64,000 nt of DNA from Ascoidea asiatica (taxonomy: Eukaryota > Ascomycota > Saccharomycetes > Ascoideales > Ascoideaceae), in NCBI GenBank assembly GCA_001600695.1, contig BCKQ01000002.1, positions 1,240,001-1,304,000 of the forward strand. Reading direction: 5' to 3'. This document shows, piece by piece, positions 10,457 through 20,814 of this stretch (the stretch's first letter is position 1; each line of letters starts with the position of its first letter). The notes under the pieces were generated by a model. That model did not search any database, had not been told where the DNA came from, and was given only the letters and a program-made list of their open reading frames with translations. A program made the position numbers and the translations under genes.

Positions 10457-11436
10457 TTTTAATGTAATGTAATTTAATTTAATTTAATTTTAAATTTTTA
10501 GTTATTTTATATTTTATTATAGATTGAAATTAAAAACCAATAAGGAATATTAATTAGGAATATTGATAATGAATATTAATAATGAAAATATAAAGATCAA
10601 AAATTAAATATTAAAGGATTGATATAAAAGATTAAAGGATAGAAATAGAATGAAACAATTGTAAAACAGAAATAAAAGAAGAAATGAATATATGAATATA
10701 TGAATAATTGAGTAAATTGGTAAATAACTTATTTAATAATTATATTATTGAATATAATAAAAATCGATAATAAATAAATAAATAAATAAACAAATAAACA
10801 AGTAAATAAAAGAGATAGAAAAGAAAGAAGAAAAGAAATAAAAGCAGAGGAAATAATCAAATAAAATAAACAAAACGCGTTGAAGAAAGTAAACAATGAA
10901 AAGAGGAAACAAAAGAGAGAAGAAAGAGAGCAGAGCAGAAGAGAGCAGAGCAGAAGAGACGACGGAAAAGAGACGACGGAAAAGAGACAAAGCAGCGAAA
11001 GAGACGCCAGGCAGCCACCACACTCGCCACTGAGAATGGTGGCTGATCAGAGTGCGTGATCAAAGGGTGTCGTGTTAAAGTGAGTGTCAAAGTGCGTTTT
11101 ACTAGTCGGATTGAGTTGTTTTCGAGGTTGCCCAATTTGGATCTGCCCTTTTTGTGACCATTTCACTCTAATCTACCAATATTTTCACTTGAGTTGCAAA
11201 AGCAGCAGTTTTTGATGCTTGTGAATTGCAATTGCAACTGGAGAGAAGAATGAAATAAAGCAGTAAAGAATATATTAATGGTCTATAAAAGTGTAAAAAA
11301 TGACAAAAACAGAAACGTAAGAAACAAAACAAAGATCTAAGAAAATAATGCACAAAATATACAGAAATTAAAGAAGTAAATAAGATAATCAGGCCTATGA
11401 TTATGATTATGATTATGATTATGATTATGATTATGA
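10457..11436. other. Intergenic region upstream of SMT3 with a GC-richer, purine-rich island
   Basis: No credible gene. From about 10795 to 11020 the plus strand is almost pure purine, with imperfect tandem copies of GAGCAGAGCAGAAGA (near 10927-10956) and of GACGACGGAAAAGA (near 10957-10986). It continues into a mixed GC-richer segment to about 11165 with repeats such as AAAGTGAGTGTCAAAGTGCG. Overlapping open frames on the minus strand here follow from the one-sided base composition. Confidence 0.5.
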
Positions 11437-11444
11437 TTATGATT
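11398..11444. repeat. Hexanucleotide ATGATT tandem repeat over a stop codon
   Basis: About eight tandem ATGATT units. The stop of the minus-strand gene (TAA at 11437-11439) is formed by one unit, and the following units repeat the same TAA in frame (TCA TAA TCA TAA on the minus strand), giving a row of tandem in-frame stops. Confidence 0.85.
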
Positions 11445-12597
11445 TGAAATAAGCATAAAGAATTTCACCATGTTGAACATTATATCCTTTATCAGGATCA
11501 ATAATTTGTCCTTTATAATTTTTAAAATTTAATAATGATAAATTACTATCATTTTTTAAACTATATTTTATAAATATTTTTCTTAATAATTTTGTATTTC
11601 TTTGACTTTTATCAAATTCTTTCATTGGAATTTTAAAATAACATGGTTTTAAAACTTGTTGTTTACCACGAATTTGAATTTGAATTAATTCATTCTTAGG
11701 TCTTGAATTTTTTAAAATTGATTTTCTTCTTATAATTTTTATACCTCCTCCATCATTACCATTAATATTATCTAATTCATTATTATTATGATTATGATTA
11801 TGATTACCATGATTATGATTAATATTATGATGATATTCAAATTCTTTTTTAACAAATTTATCTCTTTCATTTTCAATAACATTCTCAATATAATCTTCTT
11901 TAAATTTATTTTCATTTATTTCTAATCCTACTTCTAATTCATTATTTAATTCTTTTAAATTTTTATAATTTTTATTATATGGAAATTTATTTTCATTTTT
12001 ATTAAAATCTTTAAAATTAAAATAACTTTTATTTACTTTTTTATTATCAATTTGATTATAATTATAAATTTGTTTTTTTAATAATTCATTCTCAATTAAA
12101 ATTTTTTCAAAATTTAAATTATTCTCATTTAATTTTTTTCTTAATTCTTCTTTTTCTTTATTAATTATTTCTAATTTTATTTCACATTCATTCATATCCA
12201 TATTTTCATTTTCATTTTCATTTATATTTATATTTTCATTTCCATGATAATTAAAATCTTTTTCTTTTAATTGAATTCTTAAATTTGTAATTTCAGTAAT
12301 TTTATTAAAATTATCATTCTTTAGTTCTTCATATTTAAATTTCATAATTTCTTTTTCTTTTATTAATTTTTGAATTTTAATTTTTAATGATTTTGAATTA
12401 TCATCTCCTGAATTTAAATTTCTTTCATGATTTTTTTCATAATTTTCAATTTTAATTTTTAATTCTTTAATTTGATAATTTAATAAATCTTTTTCATTTT
12501 TTTCAATTTGATTATAATTTTTTAATTGTTTTATAATTTCATCAAATTTTAATTCATCTAAATCTTTTATATCTTCATAACTTTTATCATAATTCAT
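11437..12597 (-). CDS. Unrecognised protein: long coiled coil with a C-terminal SUMO-like/beta-grasp domain
   Basis: 386 residues from the ATG at 12597 (MNYDKSYED). An in-frame ATG 20 codons upstream would add only a hydrophobic AT-rich stretch and is less likely. Residues about 8-225 are a Lys/Glu/Asn-rich coiled coil. A His/Asn-rich and basic linker (GIKIIRRKSILKNS) follows. The last ~80 residues (IQIQIRGKQQ, then KLLRKIFIKYSLKND, LLNFKNYKGQIIDP, YNVQHGEILYAYF) follow the SUMO strand-helix-strand order and keep the DGDVIEV-like turn as HGEILYA. There is no Gly-Gly tail, so a binding rather than conjugating role is expected. It is upstream of SMT3 on the same strand. I cannot name a homologue. 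Confidence 0.6.
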   Translation of the reverse strand: MNYDKSYEDIKDLDELKFDEIIKQLKNYNQIEKNEKDLLNYQIKELKIKIENYEKNHERNLNSGDDNSKSLKIKIQKLIKEKEIMKFKYEELKNDNFNKITEITNLRIQLKEKDFNYHGNENININENENENMDMNECEIKLEIINKEKEELRKKLNENNLNFEKILIENELLKKQIYNYNQIDNKKVNKSYFNFKDFNKNENKFPYNKNYKNLKELNNELEVGLEINENKFKEDYIENVIENERDKFVKKEFEYHHNINHNHGNHNHNHNNNELDNINGNDGGGIKIIRRKSILKNSRPKNELIQIQIRGKQQVLKPCYFKIPMKEFDKSQRNTKLLRKIFIKYSLKNDSNLSLLNFKNYKGQIIDPDKGYNVQHGEILYAYFKS

Positions 12598-13717
12598 TTT
12601 TAAAAAAATATCATAGATAATAATATTTATAATTATAAAGTATATAAATAAGTACACAAATAACTTGAAATGGAAAATAAATAAATTGAATGAAAGTAAA
12701 ATAACTGAAGGTGATTTAATTCCTTATAAGTTATATCAGTTCAAATATCTTGAATCTTTTATACTCAATATTAAATACTTAAATGACTTAAATTGATTTA
12801 AATCAATTTGAATTGAGATGACCTGAAATGAATTAATTGAATTGAAATTGAATTGAGGTAAAGTTAAGTTAAGTTAAATGACATCAAACCAATTTCAAGG
12901 ATCATATATTATTATTATATAAATATATGATTATGATTAAAAAGGAATGAAAGGTAAATCATATTGAAACTTGTTGATTGAATTGATTATATCCAGCAAT
13001 AAATTTATCCAAATTCGATTATTATCATTAATTATTTCTGCAATCCCATTATTTATTATTATAATTATTTACAATTAATAGGCCTTATTGACTTTAATTA
13101 CGAGAAATAGAATATATTAAAATGAAATTCGAAACTGAATCCAATTATATTTCATAAAATTCTAAAGTTAATTGTTACTGTTTCTCATTATTTCTCATTC
13201 ATTATTATCTTTTTATCATAGTTTTATAATAGTTTTAATATATTACATTTTTTGTTGTGTTGATTTAGACGAGAAAGAAAAAAATAGAAATTAGACGATA
13301 TAAAAAAAATAAAGCCAAAATCACGGGTCTCATTAAAAATACATTTTTGCAGTTTAAAGTATAATATACATATTAGTACATAGTAATACTTAGTACCGTA
13401 TTTGTGGTTTTTTTGTGATTAAATTTATTGAATTTTAATAAAAAAGATCATAAATTTAAATTAAAATCTAAATTGAAATATTGAAGATAATGTGATTGGG
13501 AGTGTGATTGTAATTATAATTATAATTGTACTTGTGATTGAAATAAAAAAATGCTAGGAGAAGGAGGAGGAAGACAAGAAGAAAATAAAAGAAAAAAAGA
13601 AGTAGAAATTGAAGACATTACAAAAGTAATTAAACAAAAAAAAAGTATAAGAAAACGAAAAACGAAAATGAAAAATAACAAAGTAATAATAAAAATAAAA
13701 AAAAAGATTAAAGTAAA
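12598..13717. other. Intergenic region, no gene seen
   Basis: AT-rich and partly repetitive (AATTGAATTGAAATTGAATTGAGG near 12835-12860, AAGTTAAGTTAAG near 12862). An A-rich purine stretch at about 13545-13720 adjoins the 3' end of CNB1. No RNA gene or ORF of interest recognised. Confidence 0.4.
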
Positions 13718-14242
13718 TTAAAATGAATTTATAGTTAAAGAACTTGCAACTTCAGTATGTTCAACAGCTTTTTTAAATTCTTCAAAATCAAGTTTACCAT
13801 CACCATCAGTATCATTTTCCATAATTGTTTTATCAACAATTTGTTGTAATTGTTGATCTTCTAAATTTTTACCAACCATTGCTTTTAAAACAATAAATAA
13901 TTCACCATTTGATATATAATTATCTCTATCAATATCATAAACTTTAAAAGCAAATTTTAATTTATCATCTTTTGAAGTTTTATTTGAAAAAATTGATAAA
14001 GCATTAATAAATTCTTGAAAATCAATTTCATCACTACCATCTTCATCAAAAACTTCCATTAATCTTGAAGCTAAAGGATTTGATTGAACTCCAGGTATTG
14101 CTAAAAATTCATCTTTTTCAATTAATCCACTACCATTTGTATCTAATTTCATAAATCTTTTTCTTAAACGATCCATATCATCATGATCGAAACTTGTACC
14201 TTCTATAAGATCATCAATAAGTTTTGAAGATGTTGCACCCAT
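13718..14242 (-). CDS. CNB1: Calcineurin regulatory subunit B
   Basis: 174 residues, the normal length. The N-terminus MGATSSK is a good myristoylation signal (Gly2, Ser6). Four EF-hand loops are visible: [36 protein letters not shown] and [12 protein letters not shown], all with usable Ca2+ ligands. It is the Ca2+-sensing subunit of the calcineurin phosphatase, which acts through Crz1-type transcription factors in fungi. The catalytic subunit is not in this window. Confidence 0.97.
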   Translation of the reverse strand: MGATSSKLIDDLIEGTSFDHDDMDRLRKRFMKLDTNGSGLIEKDEFLAIPGVQSNPLASRLMEVFDEDGSDEIDFQEFINALSIFSNKTSKDDKLKFAFKVYDIDRDNYISNGELFIVLKAMVGKNLEDQQLQQIVDKTIMENDTDGDGKLDFEEFKKAVEHTEVASSLTINSF

Positions 14243-15115
14243 TTTTATATTTTATTATGTTCTATATTTATTAAAGCTTTAAAAATTTAAAGATCTGAAT
14301 TGTATTTAGTTATTTAGTTATTATTCAATTGTTTTTATATAAACATTTACTTTCCCGTTGTTAATATAATTAATATTATACTATTTGATATTTTGTATGT
14401 TATATTAAAGGTTAATTGAATTCAATTTTTAATTACGTAAAGTGAATATGAATATAAATATATATATAAAAATTCTTATTCCAATTGTTATTCCTATTCT
14501 TCTTATACTTTTTATTGTATTTTTGTTTCTATTTTTGTTTCTATTTCTATTTCTATTTCTATTTCTTTTTCTAACTTCAGATTCTATTGCCATAATTAAG
14601 TATTTTCATTTTGTTCAGCTGACATTCATCTTTTGTGGGAGTGGAAAAGTTCTTAATTTCTTCAGTTCTTAACTTCGGTTGCAATGAACAGCGTTGGTAA
14701 TTAAAACTAATCGGTCATGTGATATAACTTGCCACAATTAAATCTAATTTAGAAAATAGTGGCGAGTGCTAAATTTTAGAATCAAAAAATGTATTTAAGC
14801 TAACGTACAAGATAATAATAAATATGAAATAAAAATTATTAAATAAATATAAAACTTTTTATTAATTGATTTATTTTAAACAAATACACATGCCATTATT
14901 AAAAGTAAAAGTAAAAGTAAAAGTAAAAGTAAGAATAAAACTAAAATTAAAGATACGAATAGAATAAAATAAAATAAAATAAAGTAAATATAAAGTAGGA
15001 TAGAAAAAGAACATTTGAAATTTGAATTAAATTTTGAAATTATAAAAAACATTAAGATAATGAATATGATAATAAACATGATTAAGATAATAAATAAAAT
15101 ATGAAAAAAGATTAA
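14243..15115. other. Intergenic region between CNB1 and the CK2 gene
   Basis: No gene seen. It carries TTTCTATTTCTATTT-type repeats at about 14520-14570 and GTAAAA hexamers at about 14903-14930. A GCATGTG-like element (GGTCATGTGATA) is near 14712, and a small GC-richer patch lies at 14660-14770. Confidence 0.4.
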
Positions 15116-16096
15116 TCATGAAGAATTAAAAAAAGGATGAAGTAAAGCTTCTTTTGCAGTTAATCTTTCTTGATGATCATATCTTAATAAATGATCAATT
15201 AAATCAATCGCCACTGGAGTTGCAAATTTTTTATTTGAATCATTAATAAAACTTTCCCATGATTTTGAATTACAATCAGTTATAATATCAAAATATTCTT
15301 GACCTAATTCAATACCATATTTTTCAAGATATTTAAATAATTTATTTGTACCTAAAACTTTTGTAATTTTAACTAATTGATCAGGATTTGAATTACCTCT
15401 AAAAAAAGGTTCAATTTTAAAAATTATTGCAGCTAACATTGCACCAACAGACCATAAATCTAATGAATAATCATATTGTTGTAAATTAATTAATAATTCA
15501 GGACCTTTATGATATCTTGAAGCAACTCTAACATTATAATCAGTACCAGGATGATAAAATTCTGCAAGACCCCAATCAATTAATCTTAAATTTTTTTTAA
15601 TTGGATCAATCATAATATTTTGTGGTTTAACATCTCTATGTATGATACCCATAGAATGAGAATAATTTAAAGCAATTAATAATTGAGTAAAATAATATTG
15701 TATATCAATTAATTTAAATTTTGGATATAAAATTCTAAAATCAATGTTATTAATATGTTCAAAAATTAAAGCAGGAATTTTACTATTTGAATCATGAACA
15801 ATATCTAATAATGAAATTATATTTGGACCACCAGTTAAATTTTGTAAAATTTTAACTTCTCTAAAAATTTTTTTTAATTTAACTGGTTTTAAAACTTTTA
15901 TTGCACATGGTTGTTGATTTAAAATATTTATACCATTAAAAACTTCAGAATATTTACCACGACCAATTTTACTTATAATTTCATAATTTGAAATATTACT
16001 CCAAAATAGTCTATGATTTTCATAATCCCAATAATCTTTTGGCCTTCTTTCATTTGCATCTGCATAAATTTTTGCAACTGAATAAACTCTTGACAT
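15116..16096 (-). CDS. CKA2: Casein kinase 2 catalytic (alpha) subunit
   Basis: 326 residues, a complete kinase. Visible: the CK2-specific N-terminus (RPKDYWDYE), glycine loop GRGKYSEVF, catalytic Lys in CAIKVLKP, the basic cluster [27 protein letters not shown], the CK2-type DWG in place of DFG ([13 protein letters not shown]), and [13 protein letters not shown]2 is a constitutive acidophilic Ser/Thr kinase with many nuclear and cytoplasmic targets. The symbol could equally be CKA1; the compact length without inserts cannot separate the two paralogues of S. cerevisiae. Confidence 0.95.
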   Translation of the reverse strand: MSRVYSVAKIYADANERRPKDYWDYENHRLFWSNISNYEIISKIGRGKYSEVFNGINILNQQPCAIKVLKPVKLKKIFREVKILQNLTGGPNIISLLDIVHDSNSKIPALIFEHINNIDFRILYPKFKLIDIQYYFTQLLIALNYSHSMGIIHRDVKPQNIMIDPIKKNLRLIDWGLAEFYHPGTDYNVRVASRYHKGPELLINLQQYDYSLDLWSVGAMLAAIIFKIEPFFRGNSNPDQLVKITKVLGTNKLFKYLEKYGIELGQEYFDIITDCNSKSWESFINDSNKKFATPVAIDLIDHLLRYDHQERLTAKEALLHPFFNSS

Positions 16097-16985
16097 TTTA
16101 ATAGTTATTAGTTATTATTATTGATAAAATAAGATAATTTAAACGCGACTAGACTAAAAAAAAAAGAATATAAAATAAAACTAAAGGAATATAAACCAAT
16201 ATATAAATGAAAAGAAATAAATACTATCTATAAAACTTTATGCTATTCGAATCAATTAAATTCAACTCAACTCAGCTCAATTAAATTTAATTCAATCTAG
16301 TTAAGTCAATTCAATTAGGAGACAGTGAATGATATTGTGATTAGATTATGAATTTAGATAGATAATAGTAGATAAGTTACTTACAGAATAGCAGATATAT
16401 TATTGATAGAATAATACAGTTATCGCAATAGACTTTACCCAGTGCAGAATCAGAATCTGTTTTGAAGCAGAGTGATAATAGCACGGTTGTAGCCGGTAGT
16501 GGTAGTATTAGTGTTAGTATTAGTGTTAGTGTTAGTGTTAGTGTTTGACACTCGTCTCCTATTTTTATTATTATTATCACTATGGAGTTGGCTAAAAGTG
16601 GAACAGAACCGAAAGTGAACTGGGAGTGGAACTGGAACTTGAACTGGCTGGAGCAGAGACAGGGGAAAAGACAGGGGAAATAGAAATAGTGCAGAAGAGA
16701 CCCCCAGTACTGGTGTCGGATGGAATTCAGCCACATCATGTGACAGAACAAGGAACAAGAAAATTGAAAAAGAAGACCCGTTGTATTGGATTCACAACAC
16801 CACTCAGGGCTCTAACGTCAGGGTTCTTATATTCTATTTACTATTTACTATTTATTATTTATTGTTTATCATCGACGAAAACATTCAAATTCACCAGACT
16901 CAATTTCAAATTCAATTTCACATTCATCAGAAGCAGTGGCAAATCCATCTTTTGAAAATCAAAAAAAAAAATTACCGCCCAGAAA
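16097..16985. other. Intergenic region upstream of the CK2 gene with a GC-richer island
   Basis: No credible gene. From about 16435 to 16830 the DNA is visibly richer in G/C than its surroundings. It contains a TTAGTG/TTAGTA hexamer array (about 16505-16547), repeated GGAACTGGAACTTGAACTGG-like units (about 16620-16655), AGACAGGGGAAA twice near 16655-16685, and GTTCTTATATTCTATTTACT-like AT repeats after 16825. The overlapping open frames on both strands look composition-driven. Confidence 0.45.
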
Positions 16986-17514
16986 TCACCATTCTTCAGT
17001 TGGATTCTTCTTAAATTCTTCATATTCCTCTAAATTGAAATAAGACAATTCAGTCTCATTCTCAATATCATAATCAATTAATTTTTTATTTAAATCATTT
17101 AAAATCCATTTATCATCTTTATCAAAATTTATTACAAGATTCATACTTTTAGAATAATGAGCTTTTGTATAAATTTTAATTGTATTAAATTTTGAAATAT
17201 TATTCTTAACTGTTCGAAATGTTTTATTATTTAAAATTTCTTTATTAATAATTTCTTCTAATTCAATCACTGTGATTTCATTTAAATTAATATTATGTAA
17301 TATTAAATTCTTAATATTTCTATATGGAAATGATTTAATTATTCTTATAGTTAATGTTGCCTGTGTCACTTTATATATAAATATTGTTAGTATTGTCTCC
17401 CTTATATTTTATATTCCATTCATATTTTATATAAAATAACTTACATGGACGAACCGTTGATGTCAATGGCTCTTCAATATCAAAATCATTAATTACAAAC
17501 TTATCACTACTCAT
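16986..17514 (-). CDS. UPF0538 / C2orf76-family protein; two exons
   Basis: Spliced on the minus strand: exon 1 17514..17445 (ATG at 17514), exon 2 17368..16986, 150 residues. The body (TLTIRIIKSFPYRNIKNLIL, then NLNEITVIELEEII, FRTVKNNISKFNTIKIYTKAH, LVINFDKDDKWIL, ENETELSYFNLEEYEEFKKN) aligns along its length with the animal C2orf76/UPF0538 family, including the ending EEYxxFKxNPxxxW. The function of the family is unknown. The strand-helix-strand layout looks ubiquitin-like to me, which is inference. Exon 1 adds 23 residues of acidic N-terminus. Without splicing there is no ATG start for the conserved part. Confidence 0.85.
17369..17444 (-). other. Intron of the UPF0538 gene
   Basis: On the minus strand: donor GTAAGT at 17444-17439, a perfect TACTAAC branch point about 20 bases from the acceptor, and acceptor AAAG ending at 17369. 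The AAAG acceptor keeps the frame; the next AG (CACAG) would not. 76 bp. Confidence 0.8.
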
Positions 17515-18159
17515 CTTCACTATTATTTATTTATTATTATTATCCTCTATTATTTTCTAGTATTATATCTATTATATTCTTATTACTGATTATATTCGCC
17601 TTCAATCAATCAATCATTCTATAAATTATTTCAATTAAATTAAATTAAATCAAATTAATTTTAAAAGAACCACAAAATTGGTCTGAAACCGAAATTGCAT
17701 GCAGATGCATTTATATACATAATTACACATGCTATTCCAAACTCTATTTATCCTTATTGATGATTTAAAATTTATGATTTATTACAATTCTATTTATTTA
17801 TCAAAACCACAAAATATTGACCCTCTTCATTTGAATGCTATAATTAATCACTTTCTAATCATTCATCAAAGTTTTTTCAACTTTTAATGATATTTCTTTT
17901 ATTTCTATTTTTTTTGAAACATTTTTAATCAAATTTGAAATAAGTTAAAATTATTGAAAATAATTAAAAAATGATTTGAATTGAGATTAAATACAAATTA
18001 AATAAATACTTATTATTCTCTTCAATTCTTTTTCTTTGTCCTTTTTAAATTCTTTTTTTTCGCTTCTTTTACTAAATAATGTTTTATTATTCAATAATTA
18101 TCTCCTAAATTTCATATTAATCCTATATCAATAATAATAAGAATAATATTATTTTAATA
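17515..18159. other. Divergent promoter region between UPF0538 and alpha-actinin-like genes
   Basis: No gene seen. A GCATGCAGATGCAT-type segment lies near 17697-17712; the rest is plain AT-rich sequence with a T-run near 18050. Start-proximal sequence AATAATG precedes the ATG at 18160. Confidence 0.4.
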
Positions 18160-18614
18160 ATGTCAATAAATTCAAATGATATTTCAATTAAAAAAATTAA
18201 TTTATCTTCAATTTTAAATTCTTCTTGGATTAATACTCAACAAAAAGTATTTATTCGTTGGATTAATAATCAATTTTTATCAACAAATGATACTTTAATT
18301 AAATCTCAATTTATTAATAATAATTCAAATTCTTTTTTAATTAAAGATTTATCAAAAGATTTATCAAATGGTACTAAATTAATTTACCTTTTAAGAATTT
18401 TATATTCAAATAAATTTAATGATTATTTAATTCCAATTTATAAAATTCCAAAATTTAGAATTCAATATATTGAAAATTTAAATTTTTTTTTAGATTTTTT
18501 AAAATTTAATGAAAATTTAATTTTTTATAATATTGGGGCTGAAGATATACTTGATGGTAATTTAAAATTAATTTTAGGTTTAATTTGGACTTTATTCTTA
18601 AATTTCACATTCAA

Positions 18615-18658
<44 letters not shown>

Positions 18659-20295
18659 TTAATAATATAGTTAAAAATGATACTTCAATTCAATTTAATC
18701 AAAAAAAACAAATATTATTAAATTGGTGTCAAAATATAATTTTAAATAATAAAAATTATAATAATATAAAAGTTTTAAATAATTTTTCAAATCATTGGAA
18801 TAATGGTTTACCATTTTGTGCAATTTTAAATCATTTTAAACCAAATTTAATAAATTATTCAATTTTAAATCCAATTGAAATTAATAAAAATATAAATTTA
18901 GCTTTAAATATTTCAAAAAATTCTTTAAATTTACCAAATTTAATTGATTTAGAAGATATTAATATTAAAAATCCTGATGAAAAATCTTTAATTCTTTTTA
19001 TTTCAACTTGGTATAATTATTTTAATTCAAATAATTACAAAAATAACTCACAAATTGAAATTAAAAATAAATCTCAAATTGATATTCAATCTGATAGTGA
19101 ATATTCTGATTATAATAATAGTTTTGAAAGTGATAATGATGATGATAAAAAAAGTATTAAAAGTTTGAGAAGCATACAAAGTAATGAAACAACTTTTTAC
19201 GAAGAAACTGAAATTGAAAATGAAATGAAACCTAACTTAACTATTGAAGAACCAAATATTATTTATTTGAATAATTTCTTAAAAACTTCATCAGAATTAT
19301 TTAATAATATCAAAATCTTTAAATTTATTTCAAAAAGATTAATTTCAAATTTAAATACTCAAATTTTAAAATGGAATAATACCATTTTAAGTTTTAATAA
19401 TTATAAAGAGAATGTTAATTATTCAATTGAAGAAATTTTAAATAATTTTGAAGAAATTAAATTTATTAAAGATTCCAATTATAACAAATTTTATAAATTG
19501 AATTTAAAACCAAAATTTCTTAAACAAAAACAAGAAATTGAAATTTATTATAATAAATTATTTAATATTAATAATGATAATAATAATAAGTTTATAAATT
19601 TTCCAAAATTAATCAATTTTAAAAAATCATTAAATATAATTATTAAAAATATTAATATCAAATGGAATGAATTTAATTTAAATGAAATTAATTATGAAAA
19701 TAAATTATATCTAAAAGAAAAAAATTTAAAAAAAATTTTAGATTTTGTATTTTTAAAAGATTTAAAACAAATGAATGAAAAATTCAATAATATTATTAAT
19801 GATATAAATTTTTTCAATTTGAATAAATTTGAAAATAATAGGTTAAAAATTTTAGAAGATTTAAAAAATTTTCAAATTGAATTAAAAGATAAAATGATTA
19901 TTAATAATCCATATACAGAAATTCATAGATCAATTTTAACTTATGATTGTTTATTTGAATATAGTTTAATTATGAAAGATTATGTTGAGAAAAATTTTAT
20001 TGAAAATTCAAATAATAATGAATTTTCTTTTGAGTTAACTGAAAAAAATTTCAAATTAATTCAATTAAATAGTAATGATGGTATTGTTAATATTGATAAG
20101 AGTGGTCAAAATGATGACAATATCGGTTTGAATGAATGTAAAGATACAATAGAGATGAAAAAATTATCAACAATAATCGATAAAGAAACAATAGATAAGT
20201 TGATTACTATAACAGGAAATGACCAAATTTTTAATTTTGTCAAATATTTAGATGATTTATTTGAAATTTCCAATGAAATCTCTGAGGAAATTTAA
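18160..20295 (+). CDS. Alpha-actinin-like actin-bundling protein with tandem calponin-homology domains
   Basis: 711 residues. CH1 (about residues 24-150) includes VFIRWINNQF, DLSNGTKLIYLLR and the strongly alpha-actinin-like IGAEDILDGNLKLILGLIWT. CH2 (about 180-290) includes ILLNWCQNIIL, WNNGLPFCAILNHFKPNLI and NLIDLEDI plus PDEKSLILFISTWYNYF. A poly-Asn run (AAT repeat at 18619-18657) separates them. The rest (about 360-600) is helical, suggesting degenerate spectrin-like repeats as in S. pombe Ain1. No clear EF-hand is seen. It should cross-link F-actin at the cytokinetic ring. Budding yeasts of the Saccharomyces group lack alpha-actinin, so its presence is phylogenetically useful. Confidence 0.85.
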
Positions 20296-20814
20296 GTTTT
20301 TTATTTCTTTTCAATTTTTTCAAGTTTTTACAATTTTTATTCTTTTTTTCAAACAGTTGTACTTTAATTTTTTTTTTATAGGGAAGGGAATACTTTCATT
20401 TCAACTAGGTACTTTCATAATGGATGTTTAGGATAATTTTACTTTATTTACTTAAATTGAGATCTTCTTTTTGAATCTTGAGTCGTAGAAATGTCTTACA
20501 TCAGTTTGATCAATTCACCATCTTCTTATTTGTGACCGAGACCAGAACTGCGGGCCGGCTGGGCCTAATCTTGGGGAAAGATTAAAAATAAAGCGTAAAG
20601 CTAAATGAAAAGCATCAACAGAGCACGGGAAGAAGAAACACGAAATATTTCATGACAATTGAAATTATTCAGGATATAATCAGTGTTTATTATTATTATT
20701 ATTATTATGATAATATTCAGACAGAAATCTTGAAAGAAGAAAGAATAATACAAAGGATATATCTTAATTGAGTGGAATAGACTAATTGAATAATCAAGAG
20801 TCATATATATTACA
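20296..20814. other. Intergenic region upstream of the coiled-coil/SUMO-like gene
   Basis: No gene seen. A short GC-rich block at about 20545-20580 contains GGGCCGGCTGGGCC, a direct repeat of GGGCC around GGCT. A TTATTATTATTATTATTATT run lies at about 20687-20707. Confidence 0.4.

Noticed and set aside
10745-11353. Overlapping minus-strand frames of 61-92 codons in the SMT3 upstream region
   Set aside because: They translate the complement of a polypurine strand into Phe/Leu/Ser-rich strings in two frames at once. This is composition, not coding.
16377-17014. Open frames on both strands upstream of the CK2 gene
   Set aside because: Several overlapping frames on both strands with Thr/Asn or Glu/Leu repeats from tandem DNA; no domain and no agreement between frames.
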